Source of the DNA: Nocardia sp. CC227C
Lineage (GTDB): Bacteria > Actinomycetota > Actinomycetes > Mycobacteriales > Mycobacteriaceae
DNA: 64,000 nucleotides
Assembly: GCF_030767025.1 (NCBI RefSeq)
Contig: NZ_JASITE010000005.1
Coordinates: forward strand, 452,257 to 516,256
Direction: 5' to 3'
The first letter of the stretch is position 1. Each line of letters opens with the position of its first letter. A model generated the notes under the pieces. That model saw only the letters and a program-made list of their open reading frames with translations. It searched no databases and was not told the origin of the DNA. A program made the position numbers and the translations under genes. Positions 33,897-45,400 of this stretch are shown here, piece after piece.

Positions 33897-34734
33897 AGAA
33901 CAGCGTCATGGGCTCCGTCTGCTCGGGCTCGGGCAGTGCGGGCAGCTCCGGGACGCGGGTGCGCACCTCTTCGTGGAACGCGCGTGCCAGCGGCAGCGAA
34001 CTCGCATTGTCGGGAGTGTGGATGAAGACCGTCGGAGATCGCCCCTCCCGCAACCACTCCGCCGCGATATCCGCCCAGCGCCGCCAACCGGCGATGGTGC
34101 GGGCGTCGTCGTCGCGGCCGTGGTAGCGCACGATCGGGAACTCGGTGAGCGCCGTGGTGCGGCGCGGCAGGTTCGGCTTCTTCGACCGCGCCTCGTACTC
34201 GGCGGGACTGGTGGCGGGGCCGTCGAAAAGCACTGCGGTGTCGAAAGGTATCCATTCGGCGTCGACGGTCGCCAGGGCGCGTTCCAGTTGCCGCGCGGCT
34301 CGCTCGTCGCTGAAGAAGGCCGGATGCCGGACCTCCACCGCACAGCGGCCGGGGAGGGTACGCAGGAAGCGCGCGAGTGTGCCGAGGTCGTTCGGACCGA
34401 ACGAGCCTGGAAGCTGGACCCAGAGTGCGTGCAAGCGTGGGCCGAGGGGTGCCACGGCGTCCAGGAAGGCCCGTAGCTCCTGCTCGGCCCCGTGCAGGCG
34501 GCGTTCGTGAGTGACGGTCTTCGGAAGTTTGAGGACGAAGCGGAAGTCGGGGGCCGTCTGGTCGGCCCACTGCTCCACGGATTTGCGGGCGGGCGTGGCA
34601 TAGAAGGTGGTGTTGCCCTCTACCGCATTGCACCAGGTCGCGTAGCTGTGGAGGCGGCGGGACGGGACGGGTTGGTGGTCGCGCCAGGCCGGGTGGGTCC
34701 ACATTGCGCATCCGACGTGCAGTTGCATGGACAT
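33895..34734 (-). CDS. DUF72 family protein
   Basis: 279 residues. The TIM-barrel-like DUF72 family (YecE type) is recognised by an opening HVGCAMWTHPAWR, AVEGNTTFYATP, FRFVLKLPKTVTHER, LWVQLPGSFGP, CAVEVRHPAFF and IVRYHGRDD. The biochemical role is unknown. No operon partner; convergent to the UbiB-like gene. Start ATG 34732-34734. Confidence 0.9.
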   Translation of the reverse strand: MSMQLHVGCAMWTHPAWRDHQPVPSRRLHSYATWCNAVEGNTTFYATPARKSVEQWADQTAPDFRFVLKLPKTVTHERRLHGAEQELRAFLDAVAPLGPRLHALWVQLPGSFGPNDLGTLARFLRTLPGRCAVEVRHPAFFSDERAARQLERALATVDAEWIPFDTAVLFDGPATSPAEYEARSKKPNLPRRTTALTEFPIVRYHGRDDDARTIAGWRRWADIAAEWLREGRSPTVFIHTPDNASSLPLARAFHEEVRTRVPELPALPEPEQTEPMTLF

Positions 34735-34833
34735 GACGGTAGCCGGGGGCTGCGATTCCGGCGGGCGGGCTGGCGGTGGGGGCGGGGTCGGAGTCCGGGG
34801 TAGCGGGTTCCCCGAAATGTCCTATTCGTACGT

Positions 34834-36327
34834 TCAGCTCTTGTCTCGAAACCATCCGAATGTCAGCTCGACGGCTCGCCGCCAATTCTCGTATTCGGCC
34901 TCCCGCAATCCGGCTTCCATGGCGGGAATCCACTGCGCCGCTACCCGCCAATTGCTGCGCAGCCCTTCCAGATCCGGCCAATACCCCACTGCCAGCCCGG
35001 CCGCGTAGGCGGCTCCGAGGGATACGGTTTCGGCGACTATCGGGCGCTGTACGGGGATGTCGAGTACGTCGGCGATGGTCTGCATGAGCAGGTTGTCGGA
35101 TGTCATTCCGCCTGCTACCCGGAGGGATTCGGCGTGCAGGCCGGAATCCGCGTTCATCGCCTCGACCACGTCGCGGGTCTGCCATGCGGTCGCCTCCAGG
35201 ACCGCTCGGGCTATGTGACCCTTGGTGACGTAGGAGGTGAGACCGATCAGCAGGCCGCGGGCGTCGCTGCGCCAGTGGGGGGCGTACAGGCCGGAGAAGG
35301 CGGGGACCAGGTAGCAGCCGCCGTTGTCCTCCACGGTGCGGGCGAGGGTTTCGATTTCGGGGGCGGAGCCGATCAGGCCGATATTGTCGCGCACCCATTG
35401 GACCAGAGAGCCGGTGACGGCGATGGGGCCCTCCAGGGCGTACACCGGCTCCTTGCCGACCTGATAGCCGATGGTCGTCAGCAGTCCGTGCTGGGAGCGG
35501 ACCAGCTCTCGGCCGGTGTTCATCATCAGGAAGCCGCCGGTGCCGTAGGTGCACTCGGTTTCCCCGGGCACGAAGCAGGTCTGGCCGAACAGGGCCGCGT
35601 GCTGGTCGCCCAACGCAGCGGCTATGCGTATGCCCGGCAGGACTTTTCGAGCGGTGCCGAACGATCCGGTGGAGGGTTCGATGCGCGGCAGCATCGCCTT
35701 CGGGATGTCGAAGAAACGCAGCAGCTCGTCGTCCCAGGCCAGGGTGTCGAGATTCATCAGCAGGGTGCGGCCCGCGTTCGTGACGTCGGTGACGTGCTCG
35801 CCGCCGGTCAGATTCCAGATGAGCCAGGTCTCCATGGTGCCGAACAGCACCTCGCCGCGGTCGGCGCGCGCCCGCAGACCGGGCACCGTGTCGAGCAGCC
35901 AGCGCAGCCGGGGAGCGGCGAAGTAGGTCGCCAGCGGGAGGCCGCACAGCTCACGGACACGCTGCGCCCCGGGCGATTCCGCGAGTTCTCGCACCACCGG
36001 CTCGGTTCGCACGTCCTGCCAGACGATGGCCCTGCCGATGGGGACCCCGGTACGGCGGTCCCACACCACGGTGGTCTCGCGCTGATTGGCGATGCCCACG
36101 GCCGCCACCTGGTCGATCTCGATGCCCGAATTCCGCAGGGCGGCAGGCACTATGCGCTCGACATTGCGCCAGATCTCCTGTGCGTCCTGCTCCACCCAGC
36201 CGGGGCGAGGGTAGTGCTGCCGATGCTCGCGCTGGGCCACTCCGGCCAGTCGGGCGCGCTGGTCGAACAGGATGCACCTGGTCGATGTGGTGCCCTGGTC
36301 GATGGCCAGCACATACCGTTGCGTCAT
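34834..36327 (-). CDS. glpK: Glycerol kinase (paralogue 1)
   Basis: 497 residues from ATG 36325-36327. FGGY kinase with [10 protein letters not shown] (phosphate loop), [45 protein letters not shown], and [17 protein letters not shown]. It phosphorylates glycerol to sn-glycerol 3-phosphate. It lies 28 bp downstream of the IclR regulator and is probably co-transcribed with it, opposite the second glycerol kinase at 37321. The two kinases differ clearly in sequence, so this is not a recent duplication. Possible difference in substrate or regulation is open. Confidence 0.9.
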   Translation of the reverse strand: MTQRYVLAIDQGTTSTRCILFDQRARLAGVAQREHRQHYPRPGWVEQDAQEIWRNVERIVPAALRNSGIEIDQVAAVGIANQRETTVVWDRRTGVPIGRAIVWQDVRTEPVVRELAESPGAQRVRELCGLPLATYFAAPRLRWLLDTVPGLRARADRGEVLFGTMETWLIWNLTGGEHVTDVTNAGRTLLMNLDTLAWDDELLRFFDIPKAMLPRIEPSTGSFGTARKVLPGIRIAAALGDQHAALFGQTCFVPGETECTYGTGGFLMMNTGRELVRSQHGLLTTIGYQVGKEPVYALEGPIAVTGSLVQWVRDNIGLIGSAPEIETLARTVEDNGGCYLVPAFSGLYAPHWRSDARGLLIGLTSYVTKGHIARAVLEATAWQTRDVVEAMNADSGLHAESLRVAGGMTSDNLLMQTIADVLDIPVQRPIVAETVSLGAAYAAGLAVGYWPDLEGLRSNWRVAAQWIPAMEAGLREAEYENWRRAVELTFGWFRDKS

Positions 36328-36355
36328 TACCGGCTCCCGAGGTTCGGTTCGAATA

Positions 36356-37120
36356 TCACTGCGCCGCACCGAGATCCCGTGACACCGCGTGCGCCGCTTC
36401 GCGTACGCGGTCGACCAGCGGGCGGCGCGGGTGCGACCGGGCGTCGCAGAGCCGGTCCATGGGGCCGGAGATGCCGATCGCGCCGACCACCAGGCCGCCG
36501 CGCGAGCGGATGGGGGCCGCGATGCCCGCCTCACCGGTGTGGAACTCCTCCATCTCACCCGCCCAGCCGGTGCTGCGCACCTCGGACAGGGCCCGGTTCA
36601 GCGTGTTGCGGTCGGTGATGGTGCGGTAGGTCGACGCGGTCAGGGTCGCGCCGCGCAGGCCGGCGGCCAGGTCCGCGTCGTAGGCGAGCAGCACCTTGCC
36701 CAGGGCGGTGGCGTGCGGCGGCAGCGACTCCCCCAGTGCCAGCGCCTGTTCGGTGTTGTCGGGGCGGAAGACGTGGTGCACGACCACCACCGCACCGTAC
36801 TGGGGCGCGGCGATGCGCACCGCTTCCCCGGTGCGCGCCGCCAGGGCGTCGGCCCAGTTGATGGCGCGCGAGCGCAATTCGTTCGCGTCCAGGTAGCCGC
36901 CGCCGAGCTGGTCCAGCGCCGCACCAAGGAAGTATTTGCCGGTGGCCGGATCCTGGTCCACGAAGCCGACACCCTGCAGGGTGCGCAGGATCCCGTGCGC
37001 CGTCGGCTTGGCCAGTCCGAGCGCCGCCGCGATCTCGCCGACGCCCATGCGCCCGGAGCCGCGGGCCAGCAGGCGGAGCACGGCGGCGGCGCGCTCGATG
37101 GACTGGATGGGACCCGGCAC
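36356..37120 (-). CDS. IclR family regulator (GylR/GlpR-like)
   Basis: 254 residues from GTG 37118-37120. N-terminal winged helix (about 5-65; [39 protein letters not shown] in parts) and C-terminal IclR effector domain (about 75-245; [32 protein letters not shown] split). In Streptomyces the IclR protein GylR represses glycerol genes in the same position. It sits between glpK1 and the divergent glpK2-glpD arm; the palindrome at 37189-37207 is its likely operator. Regulator of glycerol use by inference from context. Confidence 0.9.
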   Translation of the reverse strand: MPGPIQSIERAAAVLRLLARGSGRMGVGEIAAALGLAKPTAHGILRTLQGVGFVDQDPATGKYFLGAALDQLGGGYLDANELRSRAINWADALAARTGEAVRIAAPQYGAVVVVHHVFRPDNTEQALALGESLPPHATALGKVLLAYDADLAAGLRGATLTASTYRTITDRNTLNRALSEVRSTGWAGEMEEFHTGEAGIAAPIRSRGGLVVGAIGISGPMDRLCDARSHPRRPLVDRVREAAHAVSRDLGAAQ

Positions 37121-37188
37121 CTCACGAACCTAGCCGCTGCGGAATTCGCCGGACAGTAACGACACCTGTGACCGAGCAGCCACCGAAA

Positions 37189-37207
37189 CGTTCGACATTG
37201 TCGAACG
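37189..37207. promoter_or_regulatory. Palindromic operator candidate for IclR regulator
   Basis: CGTTCGAC-ATT-GTCGAACG, a perfect 8-bp inverted repeat with a 3-base spacer, in the 200-bp region between the IclR gene and glpK2 (start 37321). The size fits an IclR-family dimer site. Confidence 0.7.
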
Positions 37208-37320
37208 CGTCCACTGTTGAGCGCACTCATCGACTCGTAGATTCGAGGTCGAACGTGGCCGCCACCCGCGTCCACAGGGCATACGACGGGCTCAAAGGTG
37301 AGCCTTTCGAAAGGGACACG

Positions 37321-38838
37321 ATGAGCCGATACATCGGAGCCATCGACCAGGGAACGACGAGCACTCGTTTCATGGTCTTCGACCACGATGGCAACGAGGT
37401 TGCCCGTCACCAGCTCGAGCACGAGCAGATCATGCCGCGCGCGGGGTGGGTCGAGCACAATCCGGCCGAGATCTGGGAGCGCACGCGCACGGTGGTCAAG
37501 ACCGTGCTGACCTCCTCGAATCTCAGCGCCGCCGACCTGGCCGCGGTCGGCATCACCAATCAGCGCGAGACCACCATCGTGTGGGACCGGCGCACCGGCC
37601 GCCCCTACTGCAACGCCATCGTCTGGCAGGACACCCGCACCGACCGCGTCGCGGCCGAACTCGACCGCACCCACGGCGATCTCATCCGCCGCAAGACCGG
37701 CCTGCCGCCCGCCACCTACTTCTCCGGCGGCAAGCTGCAGTGGATTCTGGAGAACATCCCGGGCGTGCGAGAGGACGCCGAGCGCGGTGACGCACTGTTC
37801 GGCACCCCGGACACCTGGCTGCTGTGGAATCTCACCGGCGGCATCCACGGCGGCGTGCACGTCACCGACCCCACCAATGCCTCCCGCACCATGCTCATGG
37901 ACCTGGAAACCCTGGACTGGGACGAGGAACTGCTCGCCGTGTTCGGGGTGCCGCGCGCCATGCTGCCGACCATCGCGCCGTCGTCGAATCCGGAGATGTT
38001 CGGGCTCACCAACCCCGACGGCCCGTTCAAGGGCGCGGTGCCGCTCACCGGCATCCTCGGCGATCAGCAGGCCGCCACCGTGGGACAGGTGTGCTTCCGG
38101 CCCGGCGAGGCCAAGAACACCTACGGCACCGGAAACTTCCTGCTGCTCAACACCGGTACCGATATCGTGCGCTCCCGGCACGGGCTGCTCACCACCGTGG
38201 CCTACCGTTTCGGCGACGAAGCGCCGGTGTACGCGCTGGAGGGCTCCATCGCCGTCACCGGCTCGGCCGTGCAGTGGCTGCGTGACCAGCTCGGCATCAT
38301 CGGTGGGGCCACCCAGAGCGAACTGCTCGCCAGTCAGGTGGCCGACACCGGCGGCGTGGTGTTCGTGCCCGCCTTCTCCGGCCTGTTCGCGCCCTACTGG
38401 CGCTCCGACGCCCGCGGCATCATCGTCGGCCTGTCGCGCTACAGCACCAATGCCCACATCGCCAGGGCCACCCTGGAGGCCATCGGCTATCAGACCCGCG
38501 ACGTGGTGGAGGCGATGGAGGCCGACTCCGGGGTCAAGCTCGACACCCTGCGGGTGGACGGCGGCATCACCGCCAACGAACTGTGCATGCGGTTGCAGTC
38601 CGACATTCTCGGAGTTCCGGTGTCGCGCCCCGTGGTTCGGGAGACCACCGCGCTCGGCGCGGCCTACGCCGCCGGGCTGGCGGTCGGATTCTGGAGCAGC
38701 ACCGACGAACTCGTCCACAACTGGCACGAGGACAAGCGCTGGGAACCGACCTGGTCCGAGGAGCAGCGCGAAAAAGGTTACGGCCGTTGGAAGAAGGCCG
38801 TTGCGCGCACCCTCGACTGGGTCGATCTCGACGATTGA
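37321..38838 (+). CDS. glpK: Glycerol kinase (paralogue 2)
   Basis: 505 residues from ATG 37321 (AAAGGG upstream; earlier in-frame starts are unlikely). Shows [57 protein letters not shown] and [15 protein letters not shown]. It is the first gene of a glpK-glpD arm with a 46-bp gap, under the IclR palindrome. Product glycerol 3-phosphate feeds GlpD. This copy is the classical operon kinase; the other is with the regulator. Confidence 0.95.
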   Translation: MSRYIGAIDQGTTSTRFMVFDHDGNEVARHQLEHEQIMPRAGWVEHNPAEIWERTRTVVKTVLTSSNLSAADLAAVGITNQRETTIVWDRRTGRPYCNAIVWQDTRTDRVAAELDRTHGDLIRRKTGLPPATYFSGGKLQWILENIPGVREDAERGDALFGTPDTWLLWNLTGGIHGGVHVTDPTNASRTMLMDLETLDWDEELLAVFGVPRAMLPTIAPSSNPEMFGLTNPDGPFKGAVPLTGILGDQQAATVGQVCFRPGEAKNTYGTGNFLLLNTGTDIVRSRHGLLTTVAYRFGDEAPVYALEGSIAVTGSAVQWLRDQLGIIGGATQSELLASQVADTGGVVFVPAFSGLFAPYWRSDARGIIVGLSRYSTNAHIARATLEAIGYQTRDVVEAMEADSGVKLDTLRVDGGITANELCMRLQSDILGVPVSRPVVRETTALGAAYAAGLAVGFWSSTDELVHNWHEDKRWEPTWSEEQREKGYGRWKKAVARTLDWVDLDD

Positions 38839-38884
38839 TCCCGGCCCCACAAGACTTATCACCCTGGAGAACAAGGAGATTCCC

Positions 38885-40564
38885 GTGTCTGCACGCTTGG
38901 ATCGCGCCTACCGCGACGACGCCATCGCGCACCTGGAGGACACCGAGATCGACGTCCTCGTAGTCGGCGGCGGCATCGTCGGCGCCGGGGCCGCGCTGGA
39001 CGCCGCCGCCCGCGGCCTGAACGTCACCCTGGTGGAGGCCCGCGACTGGGCGGCCGGTACCTCCAGCCGCTCCAGCAAGCTCATCCACGGCGGCCTGCGC
39101 TACCTGGAACAGCTCGACTTCGCGCTGGTGCGCGAGGCTCTGAAGGAACGCGGACTGCTGCTGAACAAGATCGCGCCGCATCTGGTGCACCCGGTCTCGT
39201 TCCTGTTCCCGCTCCAGCACCGGGTCTGGGAGCGCGCCTACATCGGCGCGGGCGTCGCGCTCTACGACACCCTCGGCGGCGCCCGGGCGGTGCCCATGCA
39301 CAAGCACCTGTCTCGTTCCGGCGCACTGGAATTGGCCCCGGCGCTCAAGGACGACGCGCTCACCGGCGCGATCCGCTACTACGACGCCCAGGTCGACGAC
39401 GCCCGCTACGTCATGATGCTGGCCCGCACCGCCGCCAAGCACGGCGCGACCGTGCTCACCCGCACCCGGGTGACCGGCCTGCTGCGCGAGGGGCAGCGCG
39501 TGATCGGCGCGACCGTCATGGATCTGGAGACCGGCCGCGAGTACAACGTGCGCGCCCGCAGCGTCATCTCGGCCACCGGCGTGTGGACCGACGAGATGAA
39601 CAAGATGACCGGCGTGGACTTCCCGTTCCACGTGCGCATGTCCAAGGGCGTGCACATCATGGTGCCGCGCGAGCGGCTGAACATGAACACCGGCATCATC
39701 ATGCGCACCGAGAAGAGCGTGCTGTTCGTGATCCCGTGGGAGCAGCACTGGATCATCGGCACCACCGACACCGACTGGGCCTTCGACAAGGACCATCCGG
39801 CGGCCAGCGCCGCGGACGTGCGCTACATCCTCGACCATGTCAACTCCCTGCTGAAGGAACCGCTGACCGAGGACGACATCGTCGGCACCTACGCCGGGCT
39901 GCGGCCGCTGCTGTCGGGCGCGTCGTCGGATACCTCCAAGCTGTCGCGTGAGCACGCGGTGGCCGAGCCGGTGCCGGGCCTGTTCGTCATCGCGGGCGGC
40001 AAGTACACCACCTACCGGGTGATGGCCGCCGACGTGGTGAACGCCGCGGTCGAGGGGCTCGGCAGCGGCGTCGCCGACTCGGTGACCGAACACCTGCCGC
40101 TGCTCGGCGCGGCCGGATACCAGGAGATGCTCGCCGATATCCCGGGCGTCGCCAAGGACGCGGGCCTGCCGGTGGAGACCGTCGAGCACCTGCTGGGCCG
40201 CTACGGGGCCGTGGCCAAGGATCTGTTCGAGCTCATCGCCCGCGATCCCGCTCTGCGCCACCCGATTCCGGGCGCGGAGGACTACATCGGCGCGGAGGCC
40301 GTCTACTCGGCCACCCACGAGGGCGCGCTGCATCTCGACGACATCCTGACCCGCCGCACCCGCATCTCCATCGAGGTGGCCGACCGCGGACTGCGCGCCG
40401 CCGCCGCGATCGCCGAACTGGTCGCACCGCACCTGGGTTGGGACGCCGAGCGCACCGCGGCCGAGGTCAACCGCTACTGCGATCGGGTGCGCGCCGAACT
40501 GGCCGCCAACGAGGCCCGCGACGACGCGTCCGCGAACGCCGCCCGGCTGGTGGCCGCCCGCTGA
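38885..40564 (+). CDS. glpD: FAD-dependent glycerol-3-phosphate dehydrogenase
   Basis: 559 residues from GTG 38885, with AAGGAG 7 bases upstream. N-terminal FAD site VLVVGGGIVGAGAALDAA, then GTSSRSSKLIHGGLRYLEQ (family signature), RMSKGVHIMVP, GTTDTDW, and the C-terminal helical DAO_C domain from about 400. It oxidises glycerol 3-phosphate to dihydroxyacetone phosphate at the membrane and passes electrons to quinone. Follows glpK2 directly and is closed by the hairpin at 40592. Confidence 0.95.
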   Translation: MSARLDRAYRDDAIAHLEDTEIDVLVVGGGIVGAGAALDAAARGLNVTLVEARDWAAGTSSRSSKLIHGGLRYLEQLDFALVREALKERGLLLNKIAPHLVHPVSFLFPLQHRVWERAYIGAGVALYDTLGGARAVPMHKHLSRSGALELAPALKDDALTGAIRYYDAQVDDARYVMMLARTAAKHGATVLTRTRVTGLLREGQRVIGATVMDLETGREYNVRARSVISATGVWTDEMNKMTGVDFPFHVRMSKGVHIMVPRERLNMNTGIIMRTEKSVLFVIPWEQHWIIGTTDTDWAFDKDHPAASAADVRYILDHVNSLLKEPLTEDDIVGTYAGLRPLLSGASSDTSKLSREHAVAEPVPGLFVIAGGKYTTYRVMAADVVNAAVEGLGSGVADSVTEHLPLLGAAGYQEMLADIPGVAKDAGLPVETVEHLLGRYGAVAKDLFELIARDPALRHPIPGAEDYIGAEAVYSATHEGALHLDDILTRRTRISIEVADRGLRAAAAIAELVAPHLGWDAERTAAEVNRYCDRVRAELAANEARDDASANAARLVAAR

Positions 40565-40591
40565 TCGGGTCCATTCGCCCCTACCCGCACC

Positions 40592-40621
40592 GCCGCGCCG
40601 GAACCTCGGTTCCGGCGCGGC
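40592..40621 (+). terminator. Hairpin terminator after glpD
   Basis: Stem GCCGCGCCGGAACC/GGTTCCGGCGCGGC (14 bp, effective loop a few bases), 28 bases after the glpD stop, then ACAAGCGTTTTCG. It separates glpKD from glpF, which is likely to have its own promoter in the 165 bp that follow. Confidence 0.8.
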
Positions 40622-40785
40622 ACAAGCGTTTTCGGCGCGCACGGACGCCGCGGTGAATGTGGGATTTCTCATGCCGCATTCGAGATGATCCCGTGTGTTT
40701 CCAAGAGTTTGCTGAGCGAGAATCATAGGGTCATTCCAGACCCGGGGCCGCGTCCGCGCCCCCTCGCGTATCGGAGGCTCTGTTC

Positions 40786-41604
40786 ATGAATTTCGGCACG
40801 ATATTCGCGAGCGAGGCAGTAGGCACAGGCATTCTGATCCTGCTCGGTGCCGGTGTCGTCGCCAATGTGTTGCTAGCCAAGTCGAAAGGCTTCGAGGGCG
40901 GCTGGCTGCTCATCTCCTTCGGTTGGGGACTGGGCGTCTTCGCGGGCGTCTATGCCGCCTACAAGACCGGCGGCCATTTGAACCCGGCCGTCACCATCGG
41001 CAATCTGTTCGCCGGGTTCGACGAATACGCGCCCGGCGTTCCGGTGAACGCCGCCAATACCCTCGCCTATCTCAGCGGGCAGCTGGTGGGCGCGTTCCTC
41101 GGCGCGTGCGTGGCCTACCTCGCCTACAAACGGCACTTCGACGCCGAACCCGATGAGGAGAAGAAGCTCGGGGTGTTCGCCACGGTGCCCGCCATCCGCT
41201 CCTACCCGTGGAACTTCCTCACCGAGGTGATCGCCACCTTCGTACTGGTCTTCGTCATCGTGGCCTTCGGCAAGACGCCCAGCGGCCTGGGCCCGCTCGC
41301 CGCGGCCCTGCTGGTCGTCGGCATCGGCGCGTCCCTCGGCGGCCCCACCGGCTACGCCATCAACCCGGCCCGCGACCTCGGCCCCCGCATCGCCTACGCC
41401 CTGCTGCCCACCCATCACTCCGCCGAGGTGCCGCCCAAGGCCGTGTCGGCCGACCTCACCGTCGGCGTGACCGGTCACCGCGAACTGCCCGACCGCAAGG
41501 CCGCCCACCGCAAGGACCCCGACTGGGCCTACGCCTGGGTCCCGGTCCTCGGCCCGCTGCTCGGCGGCGCGCTCGCGGGTCTGGCCGCACAGGTCTTCCT
41601 CTGA
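40786..41604 (+). CDS. glpF: Glycerol facilitator (MIP/aquaglyceroporin)
   Basis: 272 residues, six membrane helices and two NPA half-helices: HLNPAVTIGNL and YAINPARDLGPR. Asp after the conserved Arg in the second motif (NPARD) is a mark of glycerol facilitators rather than water channels. It carries glycerol into the cell for the kinases upstream. A charged loop near residues 220-245 (HRELPDRKAAHRKD) lies before the last helix. It follows glpKD but with a terminator between, so transcription may be partly separate. Confidence 0.9.
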   Translation: MNFGTIFASEAVGTGILILLGAGVVANVLLAKSKGFEGGWLLISFGWGLGVFAGVYAAYKTGGHLNPAVTIGNLFAGFDEYAPGVPVNAANTLAYLSGQLVGAFLGACVAYLAYKRHFDAEPDEEKKLGVFATVPAIRSYPWNFLTEVIATFVLVFVIVAFGKTPSGLGPLAAALLVVGIGASLGGPTGYAINPARDLGPRIAYALLPTHHSAEVPPKAVSADLTVGVTGHRELPDRKAAHRKDPDWAYAWVPVLGPLLGGALAGLAAQVFL

Positions 41605-41676
41605 GCCAGCGTCGCCACCCCGGCGCCCGCGGCGGCGACCCGACGTACTCCGGCATCCGCAGCCCCGGCGGGAGCG

Positions 41677-42030
41677 CTAGGGCGAGGTGCCGTCCTGCGG
41701 GCGCGCGGTCGGGAAGGCGACGGCGGCCATGCGCGCGGCGTAGGCGTCGCCGTGCACGAGGGTGAACGGGGCGTAATCGCGGACGTGGCCTTCGGCCCAG
41801 TCCCACAGCGCTTCGGGATCGACGGCCACGCCACGCTGCAGGATCAGCCGCCAACCCTCGTTGCGCCGCTCCCAGATATCGCCGTCTCGGTCCAGGTAGA
41901 AGCCGGAGATCTCGGGTTCCACCATGGGCATCGCTTGGTCCCGCATCACTTCGCCCCCTGTCAGCCACTCGAATCGCGTCAACATTGCTAGGACCTCCTC
42001 TGAATACTTCCCCTTGGAATTATTCGCCAT
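41677..42030 (-). CDS. Small hypothetical protein
   Basis: 117 residues from ATG 42028-42030, with AGGAGG-like GGAGGT about 12 bases upstream on the coding strand. Soluble, acidic, rich in Trp (WLTG, DIWERRNEGWRL, LWDWAEGH). No domain recognised. It faces the glpF gene and is divergent from the SARP regulator with a long intergenic region. Confidence 0.6.
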   Translation of the reverse strand: MANNSKGKYSEEVLAMLTRFEWLTGGEVMRDQAMPMVEPEISGFYLDRDGDIWERRNEGWRLILQRGVAVDPEALWDWAEGHVRDYAPFTLVHGDAYAARMAAVAFPTARPQDGTSP

Positions 42031-42451
42031 CGATCTTCCGATTCACTTCCAGCCCGATTCCGAGGCGCGTCGCGAATGGAATTGGGCGGGGAATTTCGAT
42101 GGGAGGACACCGTGGATTTCACGAACTCACGAGCTTGTGATGCATGTCATAACCCGCTCGAGCGGGGGAAATATGCGCTCGACTCGCCACCGCAGGCAAC
42201 TGGACGCATGTTCACATAGCAACCCGAGCAATCATTCGACGGGCAAACGATCATATCGGATAGCAAGGGCGGCATTTCGAGACCATCGGGGCTGATCAGC
42301 GCCCTTTTCGTGGCAATTTCGAGCCCTCGAAACTGCGATAACCATTCAGCAACTATTCAGCATACGTTTGGCGTCATCGATTTGTGGGATGATAGTCCTC
42401 TTTTGAGGCGGACGACCGGTACCGCCTACCCGCGCGAGAAGGGTTTCGGCG
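42031..42451. promoter_or_regulatory. AT-rich upstream region of SARP regulator
   Basis: 421 bp with clearly more A and T than the surroundings, holding the promoters of the 117-residue protein and of the large regulator. An inverted repeat AGGCGG (42406-42411)/CCGCCT (42422-42427) with a 10-base spacer lies 25-46 bp before the regulator start. AT-rich DNA here could be bound by Lsr2, encoded 3.5 kb away. No small gene is supported. Confidence 0.4.
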
Positions 42452-45400
42452 ATGGCAGGACCGCACGTCAGGGTGCTCGGCCCCCTGCACATGTCCATCG
42501 ACGGAAGCGAAGTCCCCCTCGGCACCCCGATGCAGCGCGCCGTCCTCGGCCGCCTGATCGTCGCCCGCGGTCAGGCCGTCAGCACCGAACGGCTGATCGA
42601 GGACCTCTGGGCCGGAGCACCGCCGCCCAAGGCGGCCACCGTTCTCCAGGTGCACATCCACAACCTGCGCCGCCTCTTCGAACCCGATCGCCCCCGCCGC
42701 GCACCGTCGAGGTTCATCGTCTCGGAATCCTCCGGCTACGCGTTGAATCTGCCGCCGGAAGCCGTGGACGCCTGGCACTTCGAGGAACTGCTGCGCGCTC
42801 ACCAGGAACTGCTCAACGACGCCGATCGGCGCGCCGACACCCTCGACCGTAGCCACCTGCTGGAGAATGCGCTCGCCTGCTGGAACGGTCCGGCACTGGA
42901 AGCGTTCACCGATACGGAATGGGCGGTGGCGGAGGCGAATCGGCTCACCGATCTGCGCCTGACCGCGGCCGAACTGGACGCGCAGGCGAAATTGGAGCTA
43001 CAGCGCCCCGGCGATGTGGTCATCGAACTGCGCCAGCTGTTCGACTGCCACCCCGGGCGTGAGGAGATCGCCCGGCTGCTCGCGGTCGCGCAGTATCAGC
43101 TGGGTCAGCAATTGGAGGCACTCGCCACCATTCGCCGCTGCCGCGAGTTTCTCGGCGAGGAATTCGGCGTCGACCCCGGCCCCGGGCTGCGTGTGCTGGA
43201 AACCGCCATCCTGAACCACGCCGCGAATCTGACCGGAGCCGCCGAGCCGCCGATCACCGCCGCCGCCACCGACGAGACCGCCGTCGACCGCGACAGCGGT
43301 GCGACAGCGTGCGCCACGGACTATTCCAGCGAACTCGCCGAGGTGCTCGCGGTGGCCGAGGCCGCTCGTGACGGCCGCCTGCGGCTGGCCTGGGTGGCCG
43401 GGGAGGCGGGATTCGGCAAGACCACCTTCGCCGAATCCGTGCTGGCCCGGCTGCGCGGCAACGGCTGGACGGTCGCGGCCGGCGCCTGTCCGGAGGTGGA
43501 CGGCGCACCCATGGCCTGGGCCTGGTCGGAAGTCGTGGCCGGACTGGAAGCCACCGCCGCACCGGAACCGGCCACGGATCCGTTCACCCTGTCGCGCACC
43601 GTGACCCAGCTCTGCGCGGGCGTCGCGGCGCCGGTCGCGCTGCTGCTGGAGGATCTGCACCGCGCCGACACCGCCACCCTGCAGGTGCTGCGCCAGATCA
43701 CCAGCTGGCTGCGCGACGAACCGGTGCTGATCATGGTGACAATGCGGCGCTCCGAGGGCGGCCCCGCCACCCACGCCACCACGGCCGCCCTGGCCCGGCA
43801 CACCGCCGCCTGGCTGGAACTCACCGGCCTGGACCGGATCGGCACCCGGTCCGTCGCGCTGGCCGCGGGATACACCGCACCCGACGATGCCGCACTGGAC
43901 CGGATGTACCTGCGCACGGGCGGCAATCCGCTGTTCGTCCGGGAATCGGCGCGACTGCTGGCCGCGGGCGGCGATCCCGACGCCGTCCCCGGCGCCGTGC
44001 GCGAACTGATCGACAGCCGCATCGCGCGGCTGCCGTCCGGGGTCGCCGATGTGCTGCAACAGCTGTCGGTCTGGGGTGACGGGGTGGAGTTGGCCCTGTT
44101 CGGCCCGGCCACCGGAATGCCCGAGGACGCGCTCATCGACATGGTGGCGGCCGCCGAATCGGCGGGCCTGGTGCACACCGATCGTGCGGGGCGAATCCGC
44201 TTCCGGTACAGCCTGATCCGGGACGCCGTCTACCAGGGGATCGCGTCGCTGCGGCGGGCGCGCATGCACTGGTCGGCGCTCGAGGTCATGGAGCGGCGGT
44301 GGCAGGGCGGCGCCGTCCCGGTCGACCCGCTGCTGCTGGCACGGCATGCCGTGCTCGGTGCGAGCGCCGACACCGCACGGCACGCCATCGAGCATGTGCG
44401 GGCAGCGGCCAGGCACTGCGTGGATCGTGGGATGCGTTCGACGGCAGTGGAATTGGCGCGCTCGATAATCGAGCTGCACGAACTCGCCGGGCACGGCACC
44501 GAGCACGCCGACCATCACGACCGCACCGCGCTGCTCGACGCGCACTGTGCCCTGGTGACCGCACTCGCCTACCACGGCCGTCAGCGCGAGGCCCGCGTCG
44601 CCCGCGACGAGGCATTGCGGCTGGCCGAGCGAATCGGCGGCGACGAGCCGGTGATTCGAGCGCTCACGGCTTGGCGCGCACCGGTCATCTGGCCGATTCG
44701 GGAGTGGCGGGAGTCGAGCGCGCACTTCTTCGAAGCCCTGTGGCGGGTCCTGGATTCCGCCTCGGGTGCGGAGCGGGTGCGCTTGCTGCTGGCGGCGGCC
44801 TTCGAAATCGACGCCGAGAACCGCGAGAGCTATCACCACCTCAGCACCCAGGCTCTCGCGGCGGCGCGCACCCTCGGCGATGCCGAGTTGCTCTGCGCCG
44901 CCGTCAATGCGGTCACCTACATGGATTACGACTACGGTCCCGAGCACGCGGCGCTGACGACGGAGCTGGAAACCGTCTCCGCCGCGGCCGGATTCGCCGA
45001 GTACCAGGCGGTGGCACATCATCTGCGGTTTCGCAGCGCCTTCGCCGCCGGTGATCTGGCCGAGGCCGATCGGCACGCCGCGCTGGCCGTCGAACTCGCC
45101 GACGAGGGACAGCTGCGGCCGCTGCTCGATATCGCCTGCTGCGCCGCGGCGAGTATGGAACTGCTGCGCGGCGATCTCGCGCGCGCCGAGCAGTTGTACA
45201 GCGAATTCATGACGCGCATAACGCATTCCGGCTTGACCAATGCCGCCGAGGCCGCGCTGGCCGGTCGGGTCGCCCTCGCCTGGGCGCGCGCCGATCTGTC
45301 CGGCGTGGTCGACGAGCTCGCGCACGCCTACGCGGCGCTGCCGGACGTGATGTCGCACATCTACGCGATCGCGCTGGTGCACGGCGGCGACCGCGACGCG

